DNA of 50,782 nt. It comes from Cellvibrionales bacterium (GTDB lineage: Bacteria; Pseudomonadota; Gammaproteobacteria; Pseudomonadales; GM7GCV1). This document shows positions 19,791 to 28,428 of the stretch, piece by piece. The position numbers were made by a program, and so were the translations under genes. Below the pieces are notes generated by a model. That model was given only the letters and a program-made list of their open reading frames with translations. It did no database searches and was not told where the DNA came from. The stretch lies in contig JACONM010000038.1 in assembly GCA_014323765.1 (NCBI GenBank), positions 1 to 50,782 of the forward strand, written 5' to 3'. Positions within the stretch are counted from its first letter, which is position 1. Every line of letters starts with the position of its first letter.

Positions 19791-20234
19791 TCAGACATTG
19801 ATCTTTTCTCTTTCAATGTAGGGGCGTAGTTCTGGTCTTAGGGCTTTTTCTGTTATTAGGTCTACGGGGTGGTCTAGTAGGTCTTCTAGGTAGAATTGGG
19901 TGCCGAAGTATTGCTTGGAGGTGGCGGGGCCGGAGAAAGTTACTAAAATGTCGATGTCGCTGTTGGGGTGTAGTTCGTTTCTTGCTGTGGAGCCAAATAC
20001 GGCCAGCTGCTTGATGCCGAATCGGGCTTGCAGTTTTGGTTTGCTTTGAGTTAGCAGGTCAAGGATTTTTTGGCGATTTATTGGTTGGGTCCGGTGGTTT
20101 ATTGCCTTGGTTTTAGCGGGGGGGTTGGCGGTATTTGGTGTGTCGTGAGGAAAGATACCGGCGGGGTTCACCTTGCCCTTTGCGATGGCTAGAGCTTCTT
20201 TTGCGCTTTGTATCAATTCTTTGCCGAAACTCAT
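19791..20234 (-). CDS. MNT-type minimal nucleotidyltransferase with an N-terminal extension
   Basis: A 147-residue protein from ATG 20234, preceded by GGAGAAG. Residues 1-30 (MSFGKELIQSAKEALAIAKG) resemble the first helix of small antitoxin-type regulators. Residues 65-147 are the MNT domain with FGIKQLAVFGSTARNELHPN and SDIDILVTF, i.e. GSxAR...SDID, giving the two catalytic Asp. MNT proteins in MntA/HepT pairs AMPylate and neutralise a HEPN RNase. No HEPN gene is adjacent (the downstream 130 bases are empty), so it is either orphan or a fused regulatory form. Confidence 0.7.
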   Translation of the reverse strand: MSFGKELIQSAKEALAIAKGKVNPAGIFPHDTPNTANPPAKTKAINHRTQPINRQKILDLLTQSKPKLQARFGIKQLAVFGSTARNELHPNSDIDILVTFSGPATSKQYFGTQFYLEDLLDHPVDLITEKALRPELRPYIEREKINV

Positions 20235-20346
20235 TTTGATCTTCTCCGAAGTTGGGTGCCCGCAGGATTTGGGTGGGTGGGAGAATAGCATGCTGGAGTT
20301 TGCGGTGTTGGGTTTTTTCATTCCTCATTCATGCGGTTTTCTGGAA

Positions 20347-20799
20347 TTAGAAACTGAATAACCAGTGTCCGTCAAAAGACATGGAAAATACGCCTTTACA
20401 CAGGATATCCCGACCAAGAAGAACTTGATAAGTCGCGGTGGATTCTTGGTCAAATTGTAACCCGCGAATCGGGAACCATGCAAAACGGCCATCTAATCTG
20501 CCATCAGAGTGTTGTCTTTGTGGCTGAAAGAAGCCGACCGAAAATACGAATTGATTGACAATTTTCCGGCCAGTCACCCCAATCACAGGTGTTTGTCCAA
20601 CTGGCTTCAGATCTAGAGCATCAATAACCGTCCCGGACAAACAGGTTGAAGTTGCGCCGGTATCGATCAGGGCCTTAAACAGCTGCACATCGTTGTTTTT
20701 CTTAGCGTTCTTAGAGCCTTTCGATTCGGTGAACGGTACGATTGCGACCTCAATCAGTGGTCCCACATCCGGATGAAATGTCCCGCTAAATGATGGCAT
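20347..20799 (-). CDS. Retropepsin-like aspartic protease
   Basis: A 150-residue protein with the clan AA active site FKALIDTGATSTCLSGTVID and a following VGQTPVIGVTGRKI flap-like stretch. TYQVLLGRDILCKGVFSMSF is the second conserved block (usually 'iIGmDiL...l'). It lacks a membrane helix or signal, so it is probably cytosolic and a homodimer as in retroviral proteases. The ATG overlaps the end of the upstream small gene by 14 bases, so the two form a tightly coupled pair. The substrate is unknown. Confidence 0.75.
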   Translation of the reverse strand: MPSFSGTFHPDVGPLIEVAIVPFTESKGSKNAKKNNDVQLFKALIDTGATSTCLSGTVIDALDLKPVGQTPVIGVTGRKIVNQFVFSVGFFQPQRQHSDGRLDGRFAWFPIRGLQFDQESTATYQVLLGRDILCKGVFSMSFDGHWLFSF

Positions 20800-21049
20800 G
20801 GGAATGAAACCCTAGGTCGATCGGGCGCGTCTCAATTTGTTGCACGGAGAATCGGTTTTCGCCGTAGAACTTGCGACCGGTCCTGAACGCATCCTGCCAA
20901 GAATCGTAGATTTCCACTAGCTCGGCATCGTGCATCAGGGCGAACTTGCCGGCGTGTAGTTTCATTGCCTCTGGCAGCAGTTTTTGGAACGCTGCGAAGT
21001 TTCGTTTGACTTCGGTTGCGCTGTCCGACGTTGCGGTGGTGGCTTCCAT
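20786..21049 (-). CDS. Small DUF5678-like partner of the retropepsin-like protease
   Basis: An 87-residue protein. ATG 21049 sits behind a strong GGAGGTCAATC ribosome site; longer starts are not supported. The core LHAGKFALMHDAELVEIYDS followed by AFRTGRKFYGENRFSVQQI has the 'h-GK-a---d-e-v---s--da---a---yg---f---I' shape of DUF5678-type proteins. Such small proteins commonly precede retropepsin-like genes. It may be a substrate or regulator of the protease; this is inferred from the pairing only. The 225 bases upstream hold no gene. Confidence 0.6.
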   Translation of the reverse strand: MEATTATSDSATEVKRNFAAFQKLLPEAMKLHAGKFALMHDAELVEIYDSWQDAFRTGRKFYGENRFSVQQIETRPIDLGFHSHAII

Positions 21050-21237
21050 GATTGACCTCCGTAGTGTTGAGATTGCGTCTCTGCCCGTGCGGGCTTGTGC
21101 TGGCATCCGGTTGGGGTGCCTGCGACGCACCATGCCGCATTGGGGCGACAAAGTCAAACGAAACCTTGCGTATGGCAACCCCTCTAAATGGGGGCTAGGG
21201 GGCGCATTGGGGCGGGGCTATGCGCAGGGCGCATGGA

Positions 21238-21282
21238 TTAGTCACTGTACTGGTTGCAGTCGCGGATGTGGGGTTCATCGTT
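21238..21282 (-). repeat. Second copy of the 3' end of the restriction gene
   Basis: On the minus strand this reads D-E-P-H-I-R-D-C-N-Q-Y-S-D-stop. The true 3' end of the restriction gene at 22191-22236 reads Q-E-P-H-I-R-G-K-G-K-N-Q-Y-S-D-stop. The DNA similarity is strong over roughly 45 bases, with a few bases lost in the middle. It begins within the last codons of the small membrane protein gene (stop at 21275). The two copies flank the Panacea pair, about 0.95 kb apart. A short hairpin (ATGCGC-AGG-GCGCAT, 21220-21234) follows the stop. Confidence 0.65.
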
Positions 21283-21613
21283 TTACTTCATTGCCAATTC
21301 GAGTAATCACGCCGTTGAGGATCTCGATGATTTCTTCCATCCCTAGCCGCCGTGCTATTGGAATCAAAATCAATATCTGCAAGACCAGAATGGCCAAGGG
21401 GCCACCGAAATTCGGCATGAAGGTGAAAAATATCACATCAAGAAGGATTATGCTAACCACAATAAAGATAAAGCGATCTTCGCGCCGGGCATCTTTCTCC
21501 GCTGCGAGTTCTTTCTTTAACTCTTCTGTTGAGCGAATTTGATCGATCGCTGGGGGCGATGGGGACACCTCCTTTTCGTTTTCGGTCGGCGAGCTAGTCG
21601 TAGCCACAATCAC
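21275..21613 (-). CDS. Small membrane protein paired with a Panacea-domain protein (candidate toxin)
   Basis: 112 residues from the GTG at 21613, which has AGGAG 4 bases upstream; an ATG at 21637 is in frame but lacks such a site. The N-terminal 45 residues are polar with a charged coiled-coil-like stretch (STEELKKELAAEKDARRED). Then come two membrane segments, FIFIVVSIILLDVIFFTFM and LAILVLQILILIPIA, and a short tail. It overlaps the end of the Panacea gene by 20 bases. In PanA-containing toxin-antitoxin modules several toxins are small membrane-active proteins, so this is a reasonable candidate toxin. Nothing in the sequence proves toxicity. Confidence 0.6.
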   Translation of the reverse strand: MIVATTSSPTENEKEVSPSPPAIDQIRSTEELKKELAAEKDARREDRFIFIVVSIILLDVIFFTFMPNFGGPLAILVLQILILIPIARRLGMEEIIEILNGVITRIGNEVKR

Positions 21614-22034
21614 GGTACTCCTGCAAAATGTCTTCATTCGGGATAATCACCCCCCGTTTGCCGGGGGTGTAATGCTTATCCCATGCGCCGTCTTTTCGGT
21701 GGGTGATGCTGACCAGTGTGCCTGGGGTGGCATCGCCAAGACCTTCGTAGGTCTTTTGCAACAGTGCCGCTTCGCGGCTTTGGTCGTCCATTTCTGGGGC
21801 GCGGTAGACCATCCGCACGGGTCTGGCTCCGTAGATTCTGGCTTCGCGGTAGAGGTCGGGATGCACCGGGCCATAGTACCACGCCTGAAAATGACCGTGG
21901 ACTAGCGGGGCATTGTGCCGCCCAAGGTAGAACATGTGGGCGATATAGAGGAGCTTTTGCAACTCAAGGTTGGACAGGCTACGGTCGGATGCCTTCACCA
22001 GAAAGGCTGCCGCCCCTAGAACATTTACCGCCAT
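21594..22034 (-). CDS. Panacea-domain (DUF4065/SocA-like) putative antitoxin
   Basis: A 146-residue protein with family blocks NLELQKLLYIAHMFYLGR, PLVHGHFQAWYYGPVHPDLY and EALLQKTYEGLGDATPG, plus a C-terminal D-D-C-like end. GAGGAGG stands 6 bases before the ATG, the strongest ribosome site of the island. Panacea proteins act as antitoxins against many unrelated toxins (established), including membrane-active ones. It is the first gene of the pair, as antitoxins often are. The gap up to the restriction gene (22035-22190) holds only a stem-loop. Confidence 0.8.
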   Translation of the reverse strand: MAVNVLGAAAFLVKASDRSLSNLELQKLLYIAHMFYLGRHNAPLVHGHFQAWYYGPVHPDLYREARIYGARPVRMVYRAPEMDDQSREAALLQKTYEGLGDATPGTLVSITHRKDGAWDKHYTPGKRGVIIPNEDILQEYRDCGYD

Positions 22035-22150
22035 GACAGACCTCCTCTCGTTGCTGGCGACCGTCTAGACCTTGCGCCGCCTGCTTGTGGCGGGGTTGTT
22101 GGGGGGCATCCTAGCGCAATGCCGTGGGGCTATCAAGGGGGTTAGTCGCA

Positions 22151-22173
22151 GGGCGTAGCATAGCCATACGCCC
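22151..22173 (-). terminator. Stem-loop after the restriction gene
   Basis: GGGCGTA and TACGCCC are perfect 7-base arms around a 9-base loop, starting about 18 bases after the restriction gene stop. There is no T tract, so it may be a rho-dependent or processing structure instead of a simple terminator. Confidence 0.35.
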
Positions 22174-22190
22174 GGCGTATATAGCTTGCG

Positions 22191-25100
22191 CTAGTCGCTG
22201 TATTGGTTTTTGCCTTTGCCGCGGATGTGGGGTTCTTGGTGGAGTCCGTTTCGGATGCCCGATAACCAGGCTTCATCCCATCCTAGGGCTTTGCAGACGG
22301 CGGCATCCCAGATTTGGCGGATTTCGCATTCGCCGTCTCGGTATTGGGGGACTTTTAGATGGCGGGTTTGGTCGTAGGTTTGGGCGAGGGCTTGGATGGT
22401 GGCGGTGTCGGTGAGGGTGGGAATGCGGATGTTTTTATAGGTGCCGGGGTTGTATTGAGGGAAAGCCATTTTGCGACCCGGATTGCGGAGTAGTTGGAGG
22501 CGACCGGCGGTGGAGTTTAGGAAGACGGCGATTGCTTTTGCTTGATCTAGGGTGACATTGGGGGCTGGCATCCAGCCGACGCCGATATATTTTTTCTCGC
22601 TGGCGACGGCGGTTAGGCGGGCGGTGCTGGTGTCTTGGCCCCAGGTGACGAGCAAATGGGATAACTTTTCCAAAGGTTTCTTTTGGTGATCGCCCCCCCC
22701 CCCCCCGGCCAGCGTTTATTTTCTTGGCAAAAACCATATGGGCATCTGGAGTAGATTCGATCTTTTTTTGCCCGTCGGCGCTTTTAGAATATAAAACAGG
22801 GAAGCTATTTTCGGTATTTGCTGGGCATTTTTCAAAACCTGAAGACGGAACCGCACCTGCAAGCTGCGGGAAGACGGATTGATCCGGCATTAAAGGCAAC
22901 CGTTTATCCCCCGCAATTTTCGCGGCTGCATCCGCCAATTCCGGCGAACGGAAGGCGACCGCAGAATAATCGCCTTTTTCAATCCGCTCGGCGGGCCATT
23001 CCGATATTTCTCCCCAGCCGTCGGGGAGTAATCCGGTTTTGGTGTTTTCAATATGCTTGTGTAATTCAGTGGCTTCGGTTTCATTTGCGGGGAATCGGTC
23101 TAGGGCAATTATTCGGGTGGGGGGTTTTAATCCGTGGTGGCGGCGTAGGATAATTAGGCTTTCATTTATCGAGGTGTTTTGGCTTAGGTTTATTTGCTTG
23201 GGGTCGTGGCAGGTGATTAAAGAATGAACATGAAAGCGTTTTGCCAAAATCCTGAGTTCGTTTTGCCCGGCTATATTGGTTAGTGCGATTGTGGGGTGGA
23301 TCATTGCCATAATGCCTTGTTTCTGGTCTGCGCATTTATCAGCCAGCGCAACAAACATGGGGGCGATGGAGTTTTGACCGCTGAGGTTTTCCATTTCCGG
23401 ATCAGCGGCGACCAGCATTTTTTCATAGCTGTCAATCCGCAGGCGCATTTCTTGCTGTATTTCTTTTGCGAACTTCTCCCCCATTTTTTTACGATTTGTA
23501 AAAGGCGGATTCATAATGACGGTTCGGACATTGCTGGCGGCATCGACGGCATCTTCTAGTAGCGGGTCATCGCGATCTAATTGCACTTGCTGGCCGACCT
23601 TTTCATCGGCAAAGTCGAAGCCGGCGCGGCGGAGGATTTTGCGTTGCCCTAGTAATTCAGGGGTGCCGACGCGGGCGCGGCCGGCTTCGGGGCCGTAGGG
23701 CATTTGGTATAGCTGCATTCGGCGGTAGGCGACATCTTGATTGCCTGCCGTTAATTGGGCGGCGGCAAGCTGTAAAGAGACCGGATTAAAATCGAGTCCT
23801 GCTAGGGTTTCTTCCACCGCTAGTTTTTGTAATTCGGCAAGGCGCTCATCGGTCGCGCCCTGAACACGAGCGCGACGTTTCATTTCCGTTAACAGGGCGG
23901 CTAATAGGGTGCCAGAGCCGCATGCTAGATCGACGGTGCGGTATTCTTTCCATGTTGAGTCTTTAGTCCAGTCGGCGTTTTTATCGGCGGCATCGAGAGT
24001 TAGTGCGGCTAACAATGCTGCGGCGGGCGGGCGGGTAAAATACGCGCCGTCGGAGGCTTGGTTGCCCATGACCTTATTGAAGAGTGGGCCGGCGTGGTCG
24101 GCACCGAGGTCGGCGTAGCTGGCGGCGATTTGTTCGGCTTGGGCGGCTAGGTGGCGGAGGGCGCTGTTTAAGCCGCTGCGTTTGCCGGTGGTTTGAATGG
24201 CTTCGATTATTTCAATCGCTGGTTCGACGATTGGCAAAAAGTCGTGGCGGGTTATTCGATTCCATTGGCTGAATACTTCCATTATTGCGTCGGGGGCGTT
24301 TTTGATCTGGTCTAGGGCGGCGATATTGGGTAGCCAGCCGCCTGCGGCAATTCTTTGGTGTAATAGGCAGGCGTTCATTAGGAGTAGGGCGGCGATGGTG
24401 GGGCCGTCGGCTTGCTGTTTGCGTTTTTCTGCGGCCAGCTGGTCGAGACGGAAGTGGCGGTCTAGGAGGGGGGCTAGTTCGTCTTCTGCTAGGCGGCGTT
24501 TGGCTTCGGTGATGCTGTGTTCGAGGATGTTGGTATCGCGCTGGGGGCGGTTGGTGGCGAGGCCGGATTTGGCGAGTAGGTTGGCGGTGATACCGATTTT
24601 GTCGGCTTCGACTTGATCGAAGAGGCCGCGGATTTGGGTTTCTAGTTTGTTGCGGTCGATGGGTTCGCCGGCTTTGCCAGCGAGCATTTGGCGGCCTAGT
24701 TTTTTGGATTTGGCGAGGTCAAGCGGGGCGGGGGTGTTTTCTGCGGGGGGTTTTAGGCGGATTGTTTTGGCTTTGCGCAGTTCTAGGTTGCCGTCTGCGG
24801 TGAGTTTGCCGCTGAGGATTTGTTCGGGGGTTTCGGCGGGTGGGTTGGCTGCGGTGAGATCGCTTAGTGGGCGGAATTGGTTTTTGGGGGTGGCGTGGTT
24901 GGCGAGGACTTTTTCTAGGGCGCGTTGGGCGGTGCCGGGTTTGCCGATGTGGACGTGGTAGCTAATTCGGTTTTTGCCGCCGAGGGCGATTAGGGTGGCG
25001 ATGTCTTCGCGGGGCGATTGCGGGCGGGGTTTGATTGGCTGGCCGGCTTCGCCGTTGAGCATTTTGCGACCGTGCTTTTTGGTTTTTTCAATATCGATGG

Positions 25101-27531
25101 GGCCGGGCATGGTGTCTTTTGTTTTTAATCGGATTGGGGCATCGGTGCGCAATTCTAGGCTGCCGTCTGCATTTTTCTTGCCGCTGATTATTTGGGCGGG
25201 TTCGGGGTCGGCGGCGTTTTCGATTAATTGATAGATCCGCTGTTCGGCGGTTTGGATGGGTTGGTCGGTGGGGTCTTCCAGCACATAAGGTAGGTCTTTG
25301 ATTTGGGCTTGGCCGGTTAATACTTTCTTGGTGTCCGCTTCTGCCGTGCCGGGTTGGCCTTGGTGTTTGTAAAGTTCGACGCGGTTATCTTCGGTGCCGA
25401 GGGCGACTAGGGTGGCGATTTCTTCGGTGGGGGGTGGGGGTAGGTAGATTTGGATTAGGTTGGCTAATTCGTCTTCGATGCGGCGGTCGTGGGCGCGGAG
25501 GGCTACTAATATTTGGCCGAGTTCTTGCCAGCCGTCTTCGGCGTTGCTGCTGCTGAGCCATTGTTCGGCATCGGTTTTGGGCGGGATGATTATCGGGCAG
25601 AGGATGTAGCCCATTTTTTTATGCTGCGCTCGGCGCATTACGCGGCCAACGGCTTGGATGACTTCGACCGGGGATTTGCGTGGTTCGAGGAAGCCGACGG
25701 CGGAGAGGCCGGGGACGTCGACGCCTTCGCCGAATAGGCCGACATTGAGGACGGCGTGGGGTTTTTCGGCGGTGGCACCCATTAGTTGCGCTTTGGCGTT
25801 TTCGCGTTGGGCGACTTTGCTGCTGGCATCGAGGTGTTCTATGCGGTAGCGGGCGGCGGTTTGGTTTTTGTCTTCGGTGTTTAGGCGTTGTTGCACCCAA
25901 TCGCGGACTGCTTTAGATTGGAGCGCGGCGGTCATTTCTTTGGATTTTTTTACTTCGTTCATAAAGTTTATTGAGGAGCGGATGTCGGTGTTATCGCGGC
26001 GGAGGGAACCGCCCATTAGTAGGGCGAGGACTAGTCCTTTTAAGAAGTGGGCGGTGGAGAGTTTATCGCCGTGTTTGCCGGCTAAATCGTTGGCGGTTTT
26101 ATAGGCGGCATCGTCATTGACGCCGAGGGCGATGATGCGGTAGTCGGTGAGCCAGCCGTTTTTTACTGCGTCTGCGTAGGTGCGGCGGTAGAGTTCGGGG
26201 CCGAATACGGATTCATCGTCCATATCGCGGATTATCCAGTCATCGCGTTTTTGGGCGCGGTTTTTGGCTTCGGCGGCGTAGACTTTTGGGGTGGCGGTTT
26301 GATAGAGGCGGTATTTGGCGGGGAAGCGGGCGTTGTCGTAGCAGATGGTGAAGTCGCGGAGTTTTGCTTCTGGATCTGTTTTCGGTTCTTGGTCTTTTTT
26401 CGGTTTTGGGTCTGTTTTCGGTTTGGGTGGGCGGCGGAGGCCGGCGGTGCGGTGGGCTTCGTCGGCGATTAGGATTTGGATTTGGTGTTTGTTTTGTTTT
26501 AGGGCGGTGGCGATTTGGTGGCTGGATTGGTAGGTGCCGAAAATGATGCCGATGCGGTCGGCGGTTTTGGCGATGCCGTCCATCCATTGGGCGATTTCGG
26601 TGGGTTTGGTGGTTACGGGGCCTTTTACTTCGGATGCGGAGGTGAAGCCGAGGTCGGCGGTGGGGTCGGATTGGAGGTCTTTGGGTTTGCCGCGGGCGAC
26701 GCCGGCGTCGGAGCAGACGGCTAGGGCGGTTAGTTTTTTGTTGCAGTGGGTGAGGAATTCGCTGCGGAGTTGGGCGACTAGGGCGATTGAGGGGCAGAGG
26801 ACGGCGGCTATTTGGCCGGGTTTTGTGAGTCTTTCAATAATGCGCAGGGCGATGCGGGATTTGCCGGTGCCGCAGGGGAGGATTAGGCGACCGCGGGCTT
26901 GGGCGTTTTTGTTTGCTTGGGCGTGTTGTTTTAGCAGGGTAACGCTTGTTTCGATCGCTTCGGCTTGCATTTGGTTGCGGGTTTGGGGTGGGGTGTCTTG
27001 GGGGTCGGAGGTGTCGGGGGTGGGTGGCTCGGTGGGTTGGAGTGCGGCTAGTTGGGTGCGTAGGTCGGTTTCGATGTTGACTAGGGTTACGGGTTTGCTG
27101 CCTGCGGTGTTTTCGGCGTTGGTGCTGAGTCGGGTGTCGCCGATGACGATTAGCCAGCGTTCTGCCCAAAGTTGGTCGGCGGAGGTGGCGAGAAAGCTGT
27201 CGAATTCAGCTTTGGTGATGTCCGCGCCGCGCCCGTTTTCATCCAGTTTTCTGGATTTGCATTGGATGGCGATGAGTTTGCCGTCGCTACGCTGAGCTAC
27301 TACGTCGATGCCGATATCCCTAGTGTTTGGGTAGTGTCGGTGCCGTGCGGGCCAGTCGTGCCAGAGCCAGGCTTGGTCGATGTCCCAGTCGGCAAGTATC
27401 GGGGCAAAGTCGGCAGTCATTTGCTCCAGCCATTTGCCGTCCGTTTGCTGCGGGCCTTGCTCCGCAATTTCGCGCAGGGCGTTTTCGATGCGTTTGGTGC
27501 GATCGGTGGGAGTTTGGTTGGTTTGGGGCAT
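22191..27531 (-). CDS. Type ISP-like restriction-modification protein (nuclease-helicase-N6 methyltransferase), out of frame at a G14 tract
   Basis: Order from ATG 27531: an Mrr-like PD-(D/E)XK nuclease (residues about 70-95, DIGIDVV and AIQCKSRK); a superfamily 2 helicase/translocase (Walker A ILPCGTGKSR at about 220, DEAH at 357-360, YQTATP, and QAVGRVMRRA motif VI); a coupler region with an internal duplication; an N6-adenine methyltransferase (motif I DLACGSGTLL at about 1199, motif IV MNPPF at about 1339); and a C-terminal target-recognition region. At about residue 1608 the coding strand has 14 G in a row. As written, the frame runs into a false C-terminus ending at 22435 (1698 residues). 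Removing one G (G13) joins the correct frame (LEKLSHLLVTWGQDTS...) and gives 1779 residues ending at 22191. This is the expected size for LlaBIII-like single-chain enzymes. Such a protein cuts unmodified DNA and methylates its own; here it is inferred OFF. Confidence 0.85.
22693..22706. repeat. Homopolymer C14 (G14 on the coding strand): phase-variation tract
   Basis: 14 consecutive C on the plus strand, inside the methyltransferase/target-recognition part of the restriction gene. Protein reading on both sides is good but in different frames (R-G-G-G-G then wrong frame; correct frame resumes with D-H-Q-K-K-P). Lengths 13, 10 or 16 would be ON; 14 is OFF. Poly-G tracts of this length are typical slipped-strand switches in phase-variable restriction systems. 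An assembly or sequencing error of one base is the alternative. Confidence 0.85.
24655..25440 (-). repeat. Internal duplication inside the restriction protein's coupler region
   Basis: Two tandem units, about 25027-25440 and 24655-25018 (read on the minus strand). Unit A shows EEIATLVALG, GQPGTA, IISGKKNADGSLELRTDAPI and KKHGRKMLNGEAGQPI. Unit B shows EDIATLIALG, GKPGTA, ILSGKLTADGNLELRKAKTI and KKLGRQMLAGKAGEPI. The similarity is at protein level over about 115-130 residues. It sits between the helicase and the methyltransferase. Confidence 0.75.
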
Positions 27532-27763
27532 TGTGGGGCCTTTTGAAATGTTCGTTAGTTTGCCGGCGGTTGTTACGGTGTTGACCATGCACAGTCTATC
27601 AAAAACGGGGGCGACATGGACCGCCGGCAAGCCATTGTTGCGCCACTACCACGATTCGGGCTCGCCGCTGAGATTTTGGCTTGAAGTTGTCGTCGGCAGC
27701 ATATATTATCACTTCTACATCGAATGAGCTGTCTTCGGATGAAGACAGAAAGGGGAAATAACA

Positions 27764-28417
27764 TTGTTTCACACAGACTATGAACCGGGTACGTGGATTC
27801 CGTACATCATGGTAGTTTCTGATCTCCTTAGGGGCGTGGCTTGGCCGGTCGCCATAATTTGGATAGCCACTTTGTTTCATCGAGAAATCAAAACTCTGAT
27901 TCTACAGATTCGGGAAGTCGGGCCAAAGGGAATGCGAATTGCTCCTTCCGTTCAGAGCGAGGCGGATTCAGATAAAATTACGGGAGAAAAAATTTCAAAA
28001 TTAAAATTAGAAGACCTGAAAGATCCCGTAGCTATTCAAATTGAAGATTCCACTCGGAAAATTCTTAAAGAAATACCAGAAGATGAAAGAGAAGCAAGGC
28101 TTATCCGAGCCTTAACTCTTTCCCAAATAAACAAAGATTTTATGTTAATTTATTCCAATATATTTGGAAGCCAGATCAGGGCACTAAGAACGCTAAATTC
28201 TGGACCTATTAGTACTGCTGAAGCATCAAAATATTTCGGAGCCCTTAAGATGGAGTTTCCAGTTTTTACCTCTTGGAACATCGACAGCTACTTAAGGTAT
28301 TTAATTCATTGGAAACTAATTGAGCAACATGAATCCGAGTACTATATAACCGAGACTGGTCGTAATTTTCTTAGATTCATAGTCGATAACAGACTAAGTG
28401 AAGATCGAGGAAACTGA
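27764..28417 (+). CDS. Membrane-anchored protein of unknown function between the two DNA-modification genes
   Basis: 217 residues from a TTG start with AGGGG 8-9 bases upstream. There is one N-terminal membrane segment (about residues 24-40, LLRGVAWPVAIIWIATLF), then a basic/acidic linker (KITGEKISKLKLEDLKDP) and a C-terminal half that looks like a winged helix (NSGPISTAEASKYFGALKM, then LRYLIHWKLIEQHESEYYIT and ETGRNFLRF). It is clearly AT-richer than its neighbours and is convergent with the C5 methyltransferase gene. No family is recognised. An anti-phage or immunity role is possible by position only. Confidence 0.6.
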   Translation: MFHTDYEPGTWIPYIMVVSDLLRGVAWPVAIIWIATLFHREIKTLILQIREVGPKGMRIAPSVQSEADSDKITGEKISKLKLEDLKDPVAIQIEDSTRKILKEIPEDEREARLIRALTLSQINKDFMLIYSNIFGSQIRALRTLNSGPISTAEASKYFGALKMEFPVFTSWNIDSYLRYLIHWKLIEQHESEYYITETGRNFLRFIVDNRLSEDRGN

Positions 28418-28428
28418 GCATCGCTCTC

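Noticed and set aside
17500-21000. Replication origin at the composition switch
   Set aside because: No dnaA, gidA or cluster of DnaA boxes seen. Only a near-match TTATCCACT at about 13458, far from the switch. A rearrangement joint is preferred.
22681-22710. Reading the C14 tract purely as an assembly gap or error
   Set aside because: The flanking sequence is clean, the correct frame resumes at once, and one base restores a full-length enzyme. Error in length cannot be excluded, so reads must decide; I keep phase variation as the main reading.
26534-27295. 253-codon plus-strand frame opposite the nuclease/helicase part
   Set aside because: It overlaps the well-supported restriction enzyme domains; its residues show no family and reflect the strongly biased codon use.
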